Assembly: GCA_963839745.1 (NCBI GenBank)
Contig: CAWIWC010000010.1
Location: forward strand, 620,001-684,000
Source of the DNA: JAIBJN01 sp963839745
Lineage (GTDB): Bacteria > Actinomycetota > Thermoleophilia > Gaiellales > Gaiellaceae
Length of the DNA: 64,000 bases
Reading direction: 5' to 3'
In this document: one piece after another, positions 47,837 to 56,548 of the stretch
Numbering within the stretch: position 1 is the stretch's first letter
Layout: each line of letters starts with the position of its first letter
The notes under the pieces: generated by a model
The model's input: only the letters and a program-made list of their open reading frames with translations
Told to the model about the DNA's origin: nothing
The model's database searches: none
Program-made: the position numbers and the translations under genes

Positions 47837-49147
47837 GTGACCGACGCGCCGCTTCTGGGGGCCGTCGCCGTCGTCGGCTTTCCCAACGTCGGCAAGTCGA
47901 CCCTCGTCAATCGTCTGACCGCAACCCGGGAGGCTGTGGTCTTCGAGACGCCCGGCGTGACCCGCGACCGCAAGGACGTCGTCTGCGAGTGGGCGGGCAA
48001 GCGCTTCGTGCTCGTGGACACGGGCGGGGTCGATGTCGTCGACCCCTCGCCGCTGACCAAGCAGGTCGCGGAGCAGGCGCGCCGCGCCGTCGAGGAGGCC
48101 GATCTCGTCGTCTTCGTCGTCGACGCCAAGGCGGGCGTCACGCCGGGCGACGAGGAGGTGGCCGACATCCTCCGCCGCTCGGGCAAGCCGGTCATCGTCG
48201 TCGCCAACAAGGTGGACGACCCGCGGCGCGACGACGAGGCGCTCGAGTTCCACCGCCTGGGCCTCGGCGACCCGCAGCCGATCTCGGCGCTGCACGGGTA
48301 CGGGACGGGCGACCTGCTCGACCTCGTCGTCGCCGGCCTGCCGGGCGAGGGGCCGGCCGAGGTCGACGACGATGCGATCCGCGTGGCCGTGCTCGGCCGT
48401 CCGAACGTGGGCAAGTCGAGCCTCGTCAACGCGATCGTCGGCGAGGAGCGCGTGATCGTCTCGGACCAGCCTGGGACGACGCGTGACGCGATCGACACCG
48501 TGCTCCGCCGCGGCGACACGACCTTCGTCCTCGTCGACACGGCCGGTATGCGCCGCAAGCGCCGCCACCGCCAGGGCATCGAGTACTTCTCCGAGCTGCG
48601 GGCGATCAAGGCGGCCGAGCGGGCCGACGTCGCCCTCGTGCTGGTGGACGCGAGCGAGGGGCTCGTCGACCAGGACCTGGCCGTGGCCGACGTGGCGCGG
48701 ACGGCGGGGGACGCGACCCTCGTCGTCCTCTCGAAGTGGGATGTTGCCCAGGTGGGGATCGAGGACGTCCGCCCGCGGATCGAGAAGCGTCTGCGGCAGA
48801 GACCCCCGGTTGCGGCGGTCTCGGCGACCACCGGTCGAGGCGTCGGCAAGGTCCTGGACCGGGTCGAGGAGCTCTTTGCGAAGCACACGGCGCGCGTCTC
48901 GACCGCTGAGCTGAACCGGATCCTCCAGGAGCTACGTGAGACCCGTCCCGGGCCGAACAAGAACGGGCGGCGGCTGAACCTTCTCTACGGCACGCAGGTC
49001 TCGACGCGGCCCCCGCGCTTCCGGATCTTCGTGAACGACCCGGGGCTGCTGACCCGCGACTACGGCTACTGGGTGGAGAACCAGCTGCGCGACCGCCTCG
49101 CGCTCCAGGGCGTCCCGGTGATCATCGACTTCGTGCGCCGCTCGTGA
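47837..49147 (+). CDS. der: ribosome-assembly GTPase Der (EngA)
   Basis: The protein is 436 aa with two GTPase domains: first GFPNVGKSTLVNRLTATREA (14-33) with DTGGVD and NKVDDP, second GRPNVGKSSLVNAIVGEERV (about 184-203) with DTAGMRRKRR and SKWDVAQ. A C-terminal KH-like domain ends VENQLRDRLALQGVPVIIDF. It acts in 50S assembly. GTG 47837 follows GAAGGA. Its stop overlaps the gpsA GTG. Confidence 0.97.
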   Translation: MTDAPLLGAVAVVGFPNVGKSTLVNRLTATREAVVFETPGVTRDRKDVVCEWAGKRFVLVDTGGVDVVDPSPLTKQVAEQARRAVEEADLVVFVVDAKAGVTPGDEEVADILRRSGKPVIVVANKVDDPRRDDEALEFHRLGLGDPQPISALHGYGTGDLLDLVVAGLPGEGPAEVDDDAIRVAVLGRPNVGKSSLVNAIVGEERVIVSDQPGTTRDAIDTVLRRGDTTFVLVDTAGMRRKRRHRQGIEYFSELRAIKAAERADVALVLVDASEGLVDQDLAVADVARTAGDATLVVLSKWDVAQVGIEDVRPRIEKRLRQRPPVAAVSATTGRGVGKVLDRVEELFAKHTARVSTAELNRILQELRETRPGPNKNGRRLNLLYGTQVSTRPPRFRIFVNDPGLLTRDYGYWVENQLRDRLALQGVPVIIDFVRRS

Positions 49148-50109
49148 CCGCGCTCCGGGTCGTCGTTGTCGGAGGCGGCTCGTGGGGCTCGGTCTTCGCG
49201 GCGCTCCTCGCCGAGCGCGGCCACGGGGTCACGCTCGCCTGCCGGGACGCGGAGCAGGCCCGCGCGATCGCCGAGACCGGCAGAAACCCTCGCTACATTC
49301 CGGACGCGGACCTCTCCGCCGTCGCCGCGATCGCGCTGGAGGATGCGCCGGTCGCCGACGCCGAGCTCGTCGTCCTTGCCGTCCCGAGCCGCTCCTTTCG
49401 CGCGATCGCAGATTCCCTCGCCGGCGACGCGCCGGTCCTGAGCCTCACGAAGGGGCTCGACCCCGAGACCGGCTCCAGGCTCTCCGACGTCGTGCAGGGC
49501 CGGCCCGTGGCCGTGCTCTCCGGGCCGAATCACGCGGAGGAGATCGCCCAGGGCCTCCCGGCTGCCGCCGTGATCTCGAGCGCCGACGAGGAGCTCGCCG
49601 TCCGGCTCCAGCACGCGATCATCTCGCCGCGCTTCCGCGTGTACGTCAACCACGACCTCGTCGGCGTCGAGCTGGCCGCGGCGGCCAAGAACGTGATGGC
49701 GCTGGCAGCCGGCGGCGTGGACGGCTTCGGGTTCGGCGACAACGCGAAGTCGGCGCTGATCACGCGCGGGCTCTCGGAGATGGCGCGGCTCGGGGTCGCG
49801 TGCGGCGCGCGCGGCGAGACGTTCTCGGGGCTCGCCGGGATGGGCGACCTGATCGTCACGTGCTTCAGCCGCTACAGCCGCAACCGCCGGGCCGGCGAGC
49901 TGATCGCCCAGGGCCGGACGCCCGACGAGGCCCAGGCGGAGATCGGGATGGTGGTCGAAGGGCTCACGACGGCCCCCGTCCTGCGGGAACTGTCGCACCG
50001 GGTTGGCGTCGAGCTGCCCATCACGGACGCCATCTGCGAGGTGCTCGGCGGAACGAGTGCCCTCGACCTGGTCTCAGGGTTGATGAGCCGGACGCCGACA
50101 GATGAGTAG
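49144..50109 (+). CDS. gpsA: glycerol-3-phosphate dehydrogenase [NAD(P)+]
   Basis: The protein is 321 aa. It has VVVVGGGSWGSVFAALLAER (NAD site), LSLTKGLDPETGSRLSDVV, VLSGPNHAEEIAQGLPAAAV, ELAAAAKNVMALAAGGVDGF with the catalytic Lys, and FSGLAGMGDLIVTCFSRYSR. It supplies sn-glycerol 3-phosphate for phospholipids, which fits plsC two genes upstream. GTG 49144 overlaps the der stop as GTGA. Confidence 0.95.
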   Translation: MTALRVVVVGGGSWGSVFAALLAERGHGVTLACRDAEQARAIAETGRNPRYIPDADLSAVAAIALEDAPVADAELVVLAVPSRSFRAIADSLAGDAPVLSLTKGLDPETGSRLSDVVQGRPVAVLSGPNHAEEIAQGLPAAAVISSADEELAVRLQHAIISPRFRVYVNHDLVGVELAAAAKNVMALAAGGVDGFGFGDNAKSALITRGLSEMARLGVACGARGETFSGLAGMGDLIVTCFSRYSRNRRAGELIAQGRTPDEAQAEIGMVVEGLTTAPVLRELSHRVGVELPITDAICEVLGGTSALDLVSGLMSRTPTDE

Positions 50110-50112
50110 AGT
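50107..50112 (+). promoter_or_regulatory. -10 box (TAGAGT) of the DUF3352 gene
   Basis: TAGAGT ends 7 bases before ATG 50120, favouring that start over the in-frame ATG at 50102. Confidence 0.5.
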
Positions 50113-50119
50113 GAATTCG

Positions 50120-51601
50120 ATGCGCTTCATCCCCGTTCTGCTCGTGGCCGCGCTCCTGCCTGTCCTCGCCGGCTGCGGGAGCGGCAGCGATGTCGGTGCC
50201 GCCGCGGACGTCGTGCCCGCGGACGTGTTCGTCTACGCCTCGGTCGACACGGATTTCGACGGCGACGGCTGGGCCGCGCTCGAGGAGTTCGCGGCGCGGT
50301 TCCCGAACGGCGACAACCTGCTGCAGTCGCTCGCCGACGAAGTCAACTCCTCCGAGGAGGGCATCGACTTCGAGGCCGACGTCAAGCCCGCGCTCGGCGA
50401 CGAGGTCGCGGTCGTCGTGCTCGACGCGCCGGCCGAGGACCCGCTCGCCGAGGGCACGTCGGAATCATTCGTCCTCTTGCTCCAGCCCGAAGACGACGCC
50501 GCCTTCCAGCGCCTTCTGGAGAAGAGCGACGAGCCGCCCGTGACGGACGAGGTCGACGGGTGGACGGTCGTCGCCGAGGACCAGGAGTCGCTCGACAGCT
50601 TCCGCGCGGGCCTCGATGGTCCACGCCTGGACGGCTCCGAGGCCTTCGAGCGTGCGATGGAGGATCTCGACGACGGCGCGCTCGCGCGGGTCTTCGTCAA
50701 CGGTGCGAAGCTGAGCGAGGCGTACGAAGCCGAATCGTCGGAGAAGCCGCCGGTTGACGCGCTCCTCCCGGGCGGGGAGCTGCCCTCCTTCGGCATGGCG
50801 TTCGACGTCGAGTCCGACTCGGCCCGCATCGACGGCCGCGCGGTGTTCGCCGGCGAGAACCCGTTCGCAACCGACTCCTACTCGGCCGACCTTCCCGAGA
50901 AGGTTCCCGGCGACGTCCTCGCCTACGTCTCGTTCAACGACCTGGAGAGCGCGTTCTCGACGTTCCGCGACGCTGCCGCCGAGTCCGACCCGGAGGCCGA
51001 GCGCCAGCTGGGCATGGCCGAGGCGTTCCTCGGCGTCTCCCTCGAGGAGGACGTGCTGCCGCTGCTCTCAGGCGAGGGCGCGGTCTACGTCCGGCAGGGC
51101 GCGCTCATCCAGGAGGTCACGCTGGTCACCGAGATCGAGGACGAGAACGAGGCCATGGCCACGCTCGACCAGATCGTGCAGACGGCGAGCGGCTTGGCGC
51201 CGCACCTCGGGAGCCCGAAAACCGTCGAGATCGACGGCGTCGAGGTCCGCGAGCTGCCGGTCTCTCCTCCTCTGTCGCTCTACTACGCGGCCTTCGACGG
51301 GCTGCTCGTGGTCACGAGCTCGCAGGAGGGCATCGCCGCCCTGCGCGATGAGAGCGACCGCCTCTCCGACAGCGAGGCGTTCGACGACGCGCTCGACCGC
51401 GCGGGCGTCCCGGACGAGACGCAGGGCTTCGGCTACGTCGATCTCCAGCGGGCCGTGCCGCTCTTCCTCGGGTTCGCCGAGGCCGGAGACGCGGCGACCG
51501 ACGAGGCGCGCGGCTATCTCGAGCCGCTCCAGAGCCTCGTCTTCTACAGCGACCAGGACGACGAGACGGCGAGCTTCACGTTCTTCGTCGGCGTCGAATA
51601 G
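50120..51601 (+). CDS. DUF3352 lipoprotein
   Basis: The protein is about 493 aa. From ATG 50120 the N-terminus is MRFIPVLLVAALLPVLAGCG, a lipoprotein signal with lipobox VLAGC, which supports this start; ATG 50102 would add six residues. The mature part begins with VVPADVFVYASVDTDFDGDG and ends SLVFYSDQDDETASFTFFVG, typical of DUF3352 proteins. It is very acidic and lies outside the membrane. Function unknown; Lgt encoded at 37,023 would lipidate it. Confidence 0.82.
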   Translation: MRFIPVLLVAALLPVLAGCGSGSDVGAAADVVPADVFVYASVDTDFDGDGWAALEEFAARFPNGDNLLQSLADEVNSSEEGIDFEADVKPALGDEVAVVVLDAPAEDPLAEGTSESFVLLLQPEDDAAFQRLLEKSDEPPVTDEVDGWTVVAEDQESLDSFRAGLDGPRLDGSEAFERAMEDLDDGALARVFVNGAKLSEAYEAESSEKPPVDALLPGGELPSFGMAFDVESDSARIDGRAVFAGENPFATDSYSADLPEKVPGDVLAYVSFNDLESAFSTFRDAAAESDPEAERQLGMAEAFLGVSLEEDVLPLLSGEGAVYVRQGALIQEVTLVTEIEDENEAMATLDQIVQTASGLAPHLGSPKTVEIDGVEVRELPVSPPLSLYYAAFDGLLVVTSSQEGIAALRDESDRLSDSEAFDDALDRAGVPDETQGFGYVDLQRAVPLFLGFAEAGDAATDEARGYLEPLQSLVFYSDQDDETASFTFFVGVE

Positions 51602-51612
51602 CCGGTTATCGC

Positions 51613-51618
51613 TAGCCT
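51613..51618 (+). promoter_or_regulatory. -10 box (TAGCCT) of metK
   Basis: TAGCCT ends 10 bases before ATG 51629. No SAM riboswitch-like leader fits in the 27-base gap. Confidence 0.4.
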
Positions 51619-51628
51619 TTCGGGCCGA

Positions 51629-52870
51629 ATGCCTGCGCGCGAGTTCCTCTTCACGTCCGAGTCGGTCACCGAAGGACACCCCGACAAGGTCGCCGACCAG
51701 GTCTCGGACACGATCCTCGACCAGGTCCTCGCCGACGACCCGAACGGGCGCGTCGCCTGCGAGACCCTCGTGACCACGGGCCTCGTAGTCGTCGCCGGCG
51801 AGATCACGACGGAGACGTACGTGGACATCCCGCGCGTCGTGCGGGACAAGATCAAGGACATCGGCTACGACCGCGCCAAGTACGGCTTCGACGCGGACAC
51901 GTGCGGCGTGATCGTCGCGCTCGACGAGCAGTCGCCGGACATCGCCCAGGGTGTGGACACCTCGTACGAGATGCAGCACGGCGACGACGACCCGATCGAC
52001 CAGGTCGGCGCCGGCGACCAGGGGATGATGTTCGGGTACGCCTGCACCGAGACGGAGGAGCTCATGCCCCTCCCGATCATGCTCGCCCACAAGATCGCCA
52101 AGCGGCTGTCGGAGGTGCGGAAGGCCCAGATCCTCCCGTACCTGCGCCCGGACGGGAAGTCTCAGGTGACGATCCGCTACGAGGTCGACGAGCACGGGCG
52201 CCAGACGCCCGTCGAGGTCGCCCGCGTGCTCGTCTCCACCCAGCACCGCGACGGGCTCGACGAGGAGGCGCTGATCAAGCCCGACCTGATCGAGCACGTC
52301 CTGCATCCGATCCTGCCGCGCGAGCTCTACGACGAGCGCCGCTTCGAGGAGCGCGACTTCGTCCTCGTCAACCCGACCGGCAAGTTCGTGGTCGGCGGCC
52401 CGATGGGCGACACGGGCCTGACCGGCCGGAAGATCATCGTCGACACGTACGGCGGCGCCGCGCGCCACGGCGGCGGGGCGTTCTCCGGCAAGGATCCGAC
52501 GAAGGTCGACCGTTCGGCCGCCTACGCCGCGCGCTACGTCGCGAAGAACGTCGTCGCCGCGGGCCTCGCCGACCGGTGCGAGCTCCAGGTGGCCTACGCG
52601 ATCGGCGTCGCGCACCCGGTCTCGATCGAGGTCGACTGCTTCAACACCGAGCGGCTCCCGCTCGCCCGCATCGAGGAGCTCGTCCGCGAGCACTTCGACC
52701 TGCGCCCGGGCGCCATCCTGCGCGACCTCGACCTGCGCCGCCCGATCTTCGCCAAGACGGCCGCCTACGGCCACTTCGGCCGCTCCGAGCACGACTTCAC
52801 CTGGGAGCGCACCGACAAGGCCGACGCCCTCCGCCAGGCCGCCGGCCTGGACGCCGAAGTCCCGGCCTAG
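51629..52870 (+). CDS. metK: S-adenosylmethionine synthetase
   Basis: The protein is 413 aa. It has LFTSESVTEGHPDKVADQVS, GAGDQGMMFGYACTETEELM (hexapeptide loop), VGGPMGDTGLTGRKIIVDTY, GGGAFSGKDPTKVDRSAAYA (P-loop-like) and HPVSIEVDCF. It makes SAM from methionine and ATP, the methyl donor for the DNA and rRNA methylases in this window. The frame is intact and length normal. Confidence 0.97.
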   Translation: MPAREFLFTSESVTEGHPDKVADQVSDTILDQVLADDPNGRVACETLVTTGLVVVAGEITTETYVDIPRVVRDKIKDIGYDRAKYGFDADTCGVIVALDEQSPDIAQGVDTSYEMQHGDDDPIDQVGAGDQGMMFGYACTETEELMPLPIMLAHKIAKRLSEVRKAQILPYLRPDGKSQVTIRYEVDEHGRQTPVEVARVLVSTQHRDGLDEEALIKPDLIEHVLHPILPRELYDERRFEERDFVLVNPTGKFVVGGPMGDTGLTGRKIIVDTYGGAARHGGGAFSGKDPTKVDRSAAYAARYVAKNVVAAGLADRCELQVAYAIGVAHPVSIEVDCFNTERLPLARIEELVREHFDLRPGAILRDLDLRRPIFAKTAAYGHFGRSEHDFTWERTDKADALRQAAGLDAEVPA

Positions 52871-52881
52871 CTCGGAGAGAA

Positions 52882-53569
52882 CTAGGCGGCGGGGCGGACG
52901 AAGAGGCCCGCTGCGGCCCTCTCGCCGATGGCGCGCTCGTCGCCGTCGACCGTGAGGGCGAACTGCCCGGCGGCCGGCTCGGCGCGCCGGAGCTCCACGT
53001 TCGTTCCGGGGACGAGCCCCTCGTCGTAGTACCAGTGGAGCAGTTCGCCGTCGTGCTCGGCGAGGCGGACGATCTCGGCGCTCTGGCCCTCCTCGAGGTC
53101 GTTCAGCGGCTTCAGCTCACGGTTTTCGGCCTGCTCGAAGTTCACGTCGACGGGCCAGCCGTGCGGGACAGCGGTCGGGGTTGCCGAGCTGTTTCTCGAT
53201 CCGCTCGACCATCTCGTCCGTGAACGTGTTCCCGAGCAGGTCGGCCTGCACGTGGGCCTCGGCGGCCGTGTAGCCCATGAAGTCGGTGAGGAGCCGCTCG
53301 ATGATCCGGTGGCGGCGGACGACGCGCTCGGCGACCTCGCGTCCCTTCCCGGTGAGGATGGCCTCCTTGTGCTCGCCGCGCTCGACCAGGCCCTCGCCCT
53401 CGAGCCGCTTGAGCATCTCGCCCGCGGACGCCCGCGAGACGCCGAGCATGTCGGCCACGCGAACGGCGAGGGTCGGCGATCCCTTCGTGTCCGGCTTGTA
53501 CTCCCCGATGGGGAACGCCAGGAAGTAAATCGTCTCGAGATAGTCGTCGACAGTGTGCCCAGCCGCCAT
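52882..53569 (-). CDS. DtxR/MntR family metal-dependent repressor; one indel
   Basis: The protein is about 229 aa. The N-terminal winged helix reads HTVDDYLETIYFLAFPIGEY, VADMLGVSRASAGEMLKRLE; the metal and dimer domain has VVRRHRIIERLLTDFMGYTA and AHVQADLLGNTFTDEMVERI. After an extra C near 53,170 the C-terminal FeoA/SH3-like domain reads LNDLEEGQSAEIVRLAEHDG to GERAAAGLFV. It should bind Fe or Mn and repress uptake genes. I prefer ATG 53569, 10 bases after TAGAAT; ATG 53590 is the alternative and would share CATG with the priA start. Confidence 0.87.
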
Positions 53570-53588
53570 CTTCGTGATGATTCTATCC

Positions 53589-55526
53589 ATGCCCAGGTTC
53601 GCGTCGGTCGTCCCACTCGTCTCGGCGCGCGGCGTCGGGAGGCCGTACACGTACCTGGCCGAAGGTCTCGAGAAGGGGGCGGTCGTCTCCGTCCGCTTCG
53701 GCCGCGCGAAGCGCCGCGGCGTGGTCATCGGGCTCGAGGACAAGGCGCCGCCGGACGTCGAGCCGGTCGCCGTCGAGAACGTCATCGGGGCCGTCCCTGG
53801 GCCGCTCGTCGACCTCGGTCTCTGGGTGGCGGACTACTACGGGTCGACTCCTGCGAGGGCGCTCGCGCTCGTCGCTCCGGCCTCGCCGGCCCGGCGCGCC
53901 GGAGCCAAGCGGCGCAAGCGCGACGAGGAGCTTCCGGGTGAGGAGGCGCCGGCGACTCTCAGCGACACGCAGGCGCTCGCGCTCGAGCGGATCGCGGCTG
54001 CGATGGAGGACGGCGGCGGCGCCCTGCTCCTGTACGGCGCCACGGGCAGCGGCAAGACCGAGGTCTACCTCCGAGCCTGCGAGCAGGCGCTCGAACGTGG
54101 CAAGGGGGCGATCGTGCTCGTGCCCGAGATCGCGCTGACTCCGCAGGCGCTGGGCCGCTTCCGCGCCCGCTTCGGTGACCGGGTCGCCGTGCTCCACTCG
54201 GCCCTCACCGAGGCCGAGCGGCGCGACGAGCGCGAGCGGATCGCCTCCGGCGAGGCGCCGATCGTCGTCGGCGCGCGCTCGGCGGTGTTCGCCCCCGTCC
54301 CGCGGCTGGGGCTCATCTGCGTCGACGAGGAGCACGACGCGTCCTACAAGCAGGAGTCGGACCCCCGCTACGACGCCCGCACGGTCGCGGCGAAGCGGGC
54401 CGTCCTCGAGGGGGCGGTCGCCGTCTACGGGAGCGCGACGCCGAGGCCCGAGAGCTGGGCGAGGCTCGAGCGCCTCGAGCTGGGCGGCCGCCTGAGCGGG
54501 CCGCTTCCCCCGGTGAAGATCGTCGACCTGCGCCGCGAGGCGGGCTATCCGCTCTCGGCGCCGCTCCTCGCCGAGCTCGGCGCCGTCGCCGACCGCGGGG
54601 GCAAGGCGATCCTGCTCCTCAACCGCCGCGGGGTCGCGCCGGCGTTGCACTGCCGGGCATGCGGCCTGACGCTGCGCTGTGCGGACTGCGACGTCTCGCT
54701 GACGCTCCACGGCGACGGGCGTCTCCACTGCCACCACTGCGGGCGCCGCGAGCCCGCGCCGGAGCTCTGCCCCGCCTGCGGCGCGGCCGAGGTCGCGCGC
54801 CTCGGTGCCGGCACGGAACGCCTCGAGGAGGCCCTCGCCGAGCAGCTGCCGGAGCTCGAGCGCTTCCGCCTCGACGCCGACACCGTCGGCCACCCCGGGA
54901 AGCTGGCGGACGTCCTGAACCGGTTCGGGGCCAGCGAGCGGGGTGTCCTGCTCGGGACGCAGATGGTCGCCAAGGGCCACCACTTCGAGGGCGTGGCCCT
55001 GGCAGCGGTCGTCGATGCCGACACGGCGATGGGGCTGCCGGACTTCCGCGCCGAGGAGCGCACGTTCCAGCTCGTGACGCAGCTCGCGGGCAGGAGCGGG
55101 CGCGACGCGCCCGGACGCGTGCTCGTGCAGACCTACCAGCCCGACGCCCGCCCGATCATCCTGGCGGCCCGCCACGACGTCGAGGAGTTCCTCGCGGGCG
55201 AGCTCGAACGGCGCGAGGAGCTCGGCTATCCGCCCTTCCGCCACCTCGTCCGCGTCGCCGTCTCCGGCCCGGGTGCCGCCGCGCCGACGAGGGTCCTCGA
55301 CCAGCTGCGCGCCGAGCTTGCCCGCACGGGAGCCGAGGCCGACCTGCTCGGGCCGGCGCCCCTCCTGCGGCTCCGCGGCCGCCACCGCGCCCAGCTCCTG
55401 GCCAAGACGGACGCCCCTCGCGCGGTCGCCTCCCAGGCCGCCCGCCTACTCGCGGCGGCGGCCCCCGCGATGCGCCGCGACGGCCTTACCGTCTCCGTAG
55501 ACGTCGACCCGCAGGGCCTCCTCTAG
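53589..55526 (+). CDS. priA: primosomal protein N' (replication restart helicase PriA)
   Basis: The protein is 645 aa. The N-terminal DNA-binding domain starts PRFASVVPLVSARGVGRPYT. Helicase motifs are complete: LLYGATGSGKTEVYLRACEQ (Walker A), ICVDEEHDASYKQESDPRYD (DEEH), GSATPRPESWARL, and QLAGRSGRDAPGRVLVQTY. Four Cys pairs (CRACG, CADC, CHHCG, CPACG) bind zinc. Many actinobacterial PriA proteins have lost the helicase motifs; this one has not. It reloads the replisome at stalled forks. Divergent from the DtxR gene. Confidence 0.95.
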   Translation: MPRFASVVPLVSARGVGRPYTYLAEGLEKGAVVSVRFGRAKRRGVVIGLEDKAPPDVEPVAVENVIGAVPGPLVDLGLWVADYYGSTPARALALVAPASPARRAGAKRRKRDEELPGEEAPATLSDTQALALERIAAAMEDGGGALLLYGATGSGKTEVYLRACEQALERGKGAIVLVPEIALTPQALGRFRARFGDRVAVLHSALTEAERRDERERIASGEAPIVVGARSAVFAPVPRLGLICVDEEHDASYKQESDPRYDARTVAAKRAVLEGAVAVYGSATPRPESWARLERLELGGRLSGPLPPVKIVDLRREAGYPLSAPLLAELGAVADRGGKAILLLNRRGVAPALHCRACGLTLRCADCDVSLTLHGDGRLHCHHCGRREPAPELCPACGAAEVARLGAGTERLEEALAEQLPELERFRLDADTVGHPGKLADVLNRFGASERGVLLGTQMVAKGHHFEGVALAAVVDADTAMGLPDFRAEERTFQLVTQLAGRSGRDAPGRVLVQTYQPDARPIILAARHDVEEFLAGELERREELGYPPFRHLVRVAVSGPGAAAPTRVLDQLRAELARTGAEADLLGPAPLLRLRGRHRAQLLAKTDAPRAVASQAARLLAAAAPAMRRDGLTVSVDVDPQGLL

Positions 55527-55581
55527 GTTTCTCCCGCCCTGCGAGCCGGAAAGAATCCCGGCAAAACCAACGGAGGACTGC

Positions 55582-55860
55582 ATGGGAATCATCGGCTGGA
55601 TCATCCTCGGCCTGCTCGCCGGGCTGATCGCAAAGGCCATCCTTCCCGGGGAAGACCCGGGCGGGATCATCATCACGACCCTGATCGGCATCGCCGGCGC
55701 CCTGCTCGGCGGCCTGCTCATCAGCGTGCTCGGGTTCGGCGATCCGATCGACGAGTTCTTCGACGTGAGCACGTGGCTGGGCGCGATCATCGGCTCGATC
55801 GTGCTCCTCCTCATCTATCGCGCGGTCTTCGGGGCCCGGAGGACAACCAGAACGGTCTGA
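55582..55860 (+). CDS. GlsB/YeaQ/YmgE family membrane protein
   Basis: The protein is 92 aa with three membrane segments: IGWIILGLLAGLIAKAILPG with the EDPGGIIITTLIGIAGALLG motif and a last AIIGSIVLLLIYRAVFG. This is the family once called transglycosylase-associated; its function is unclear, often stress-linked. GGAGG lies six bases before ATG 55582, so translation is leadered. A strong hairpin follows. Confidence 0.9.
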   Translation: MGIIGWIILGLLAGLIAKAILPGEDPGGIIITTLIGIAGALLGGLLISVLGFGDPIDEFFDVSTWLGAIIGSIVLLLIYRAVFGARRTTRTV

Positions 55861-55880
55861 GCAATTCGGCGCGCAAGTCC

Positions 55881-55909
55881 CGCAATCCCGCTCCTAGAGC
55901 GGGATTGCG
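55881..55909 (+). terminator. 12-bp perfect hairpin after the GlsB-type gene
   Basis: CGCAATCCCGCT pairs perfectly with AGCGGGATTGCG across loop CCTAG, 20 bases after the stop. There is no long T run, but the stem is strong. Confidence 0.65.
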
Positions 55910-55930
55910 CGGTTAAGAACTGGATACATC

Positions 55931-55936
55931 TATAGA
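55931..55936 (+). promoter_or_regulatory. -10 box (TATAGA) before def
   Basis: TATAGA ends 11 bases before GTG 55948. This would give a very short leader. No clear -35. Confidence 0.35.
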
Positions 55937-55947
55937 CTTTTCTCCTC

Positions 55948-56529
55948 GTGGGCGAGGTCGAAGGCCAGGTTCGAAGTGAGCAGCTCGACGCCGAGCGTGA
56001 AGCCCGGCGCCGCACAGCGCTGGCCCAGATCCGCCAGTACCCGGACCCGGTGCTGCGAATGCGGGCGAACGAGGTCGAGGAGCTCGACGACTCCGTTGCG
56101 TCGCTCGTCGAGCGGATGACCGCGCTGATGCAGGAGGCTCGCGGCGTCGGCCTCGCGGCGCCTCAGGTCGGCGTGCTGCGGCGCGTCCTCGTCTACCAGA
56201 TCTCGGACGAGGATCCCGTGGTTGCCCTCGTCAACCCCAAGCTCGTGTCGACCTCCGAGGAGCGCGAGTCCGCCGAGGAGGGCTGTCTGTCGCTGGGGGC
56301 TGCCACGGTCGTCGTCCCCGTCGAGCGCGCGACCTCGCTGACGGTCGAAGGTACGTCGCCGGCCGGCGAGCCGCTGACCGTCGAGGCCGAGGGTCTCGAA
56401 GCGCGGGTGATCCAGCACGAGCTGGACCATCTCGACGGCGTGCTCATCGTCGACCGCACCGTTCCGGACGAGCGGCGGGAGGCGCTCGCTCAGCTCCGGC
56501 CGCAACCGATCCTCGGGCCGCTCGCATGA
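55948..56529 (+). CDS. def: peptide deformylase
   Basis: The protein is 193 aa from GTG 55948, with a 25-residue charged N-terminal extension before QIRQYPDPVLRMRANEV. The three motifs are complete: GVGLAAPQVG, EEGCLSLG (metal Cys) and QHELDHLDGVLIVDR (metal His residues). It removes formyl groups from new proteins, pairing with the formyltransferase gene just downstream. The start could lie further in; the extension is unusual but not rare. Confidence 0.95.
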   Translation: MGEVEGQVRSEQLDAEREARRRTALAQIRQYPDPVLRMRANEVEELDDSVASLVERMTALMQEARGVGLAAPQVGVLRRVLVYQISDEDPVVALVNPKLVSTSEERESAEEGCLSLGAATVVVPVERATSLTVEGTSPAGEPLTVEAEGLEARVIQHELDHLDGVLIVDRTVPDERREALAQLRPQPILGPLA

Positions 56530-56548
56530 CCGCGACCTCGCTCTCGGC

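Noticed and set aside
51602..51628. SAM riboswitch before metK; FMN riboswitch before the rib genes
   Set aside because: The gaps (27 and 24 bases) are too short for either, and -10 boxes lie next to the starts.
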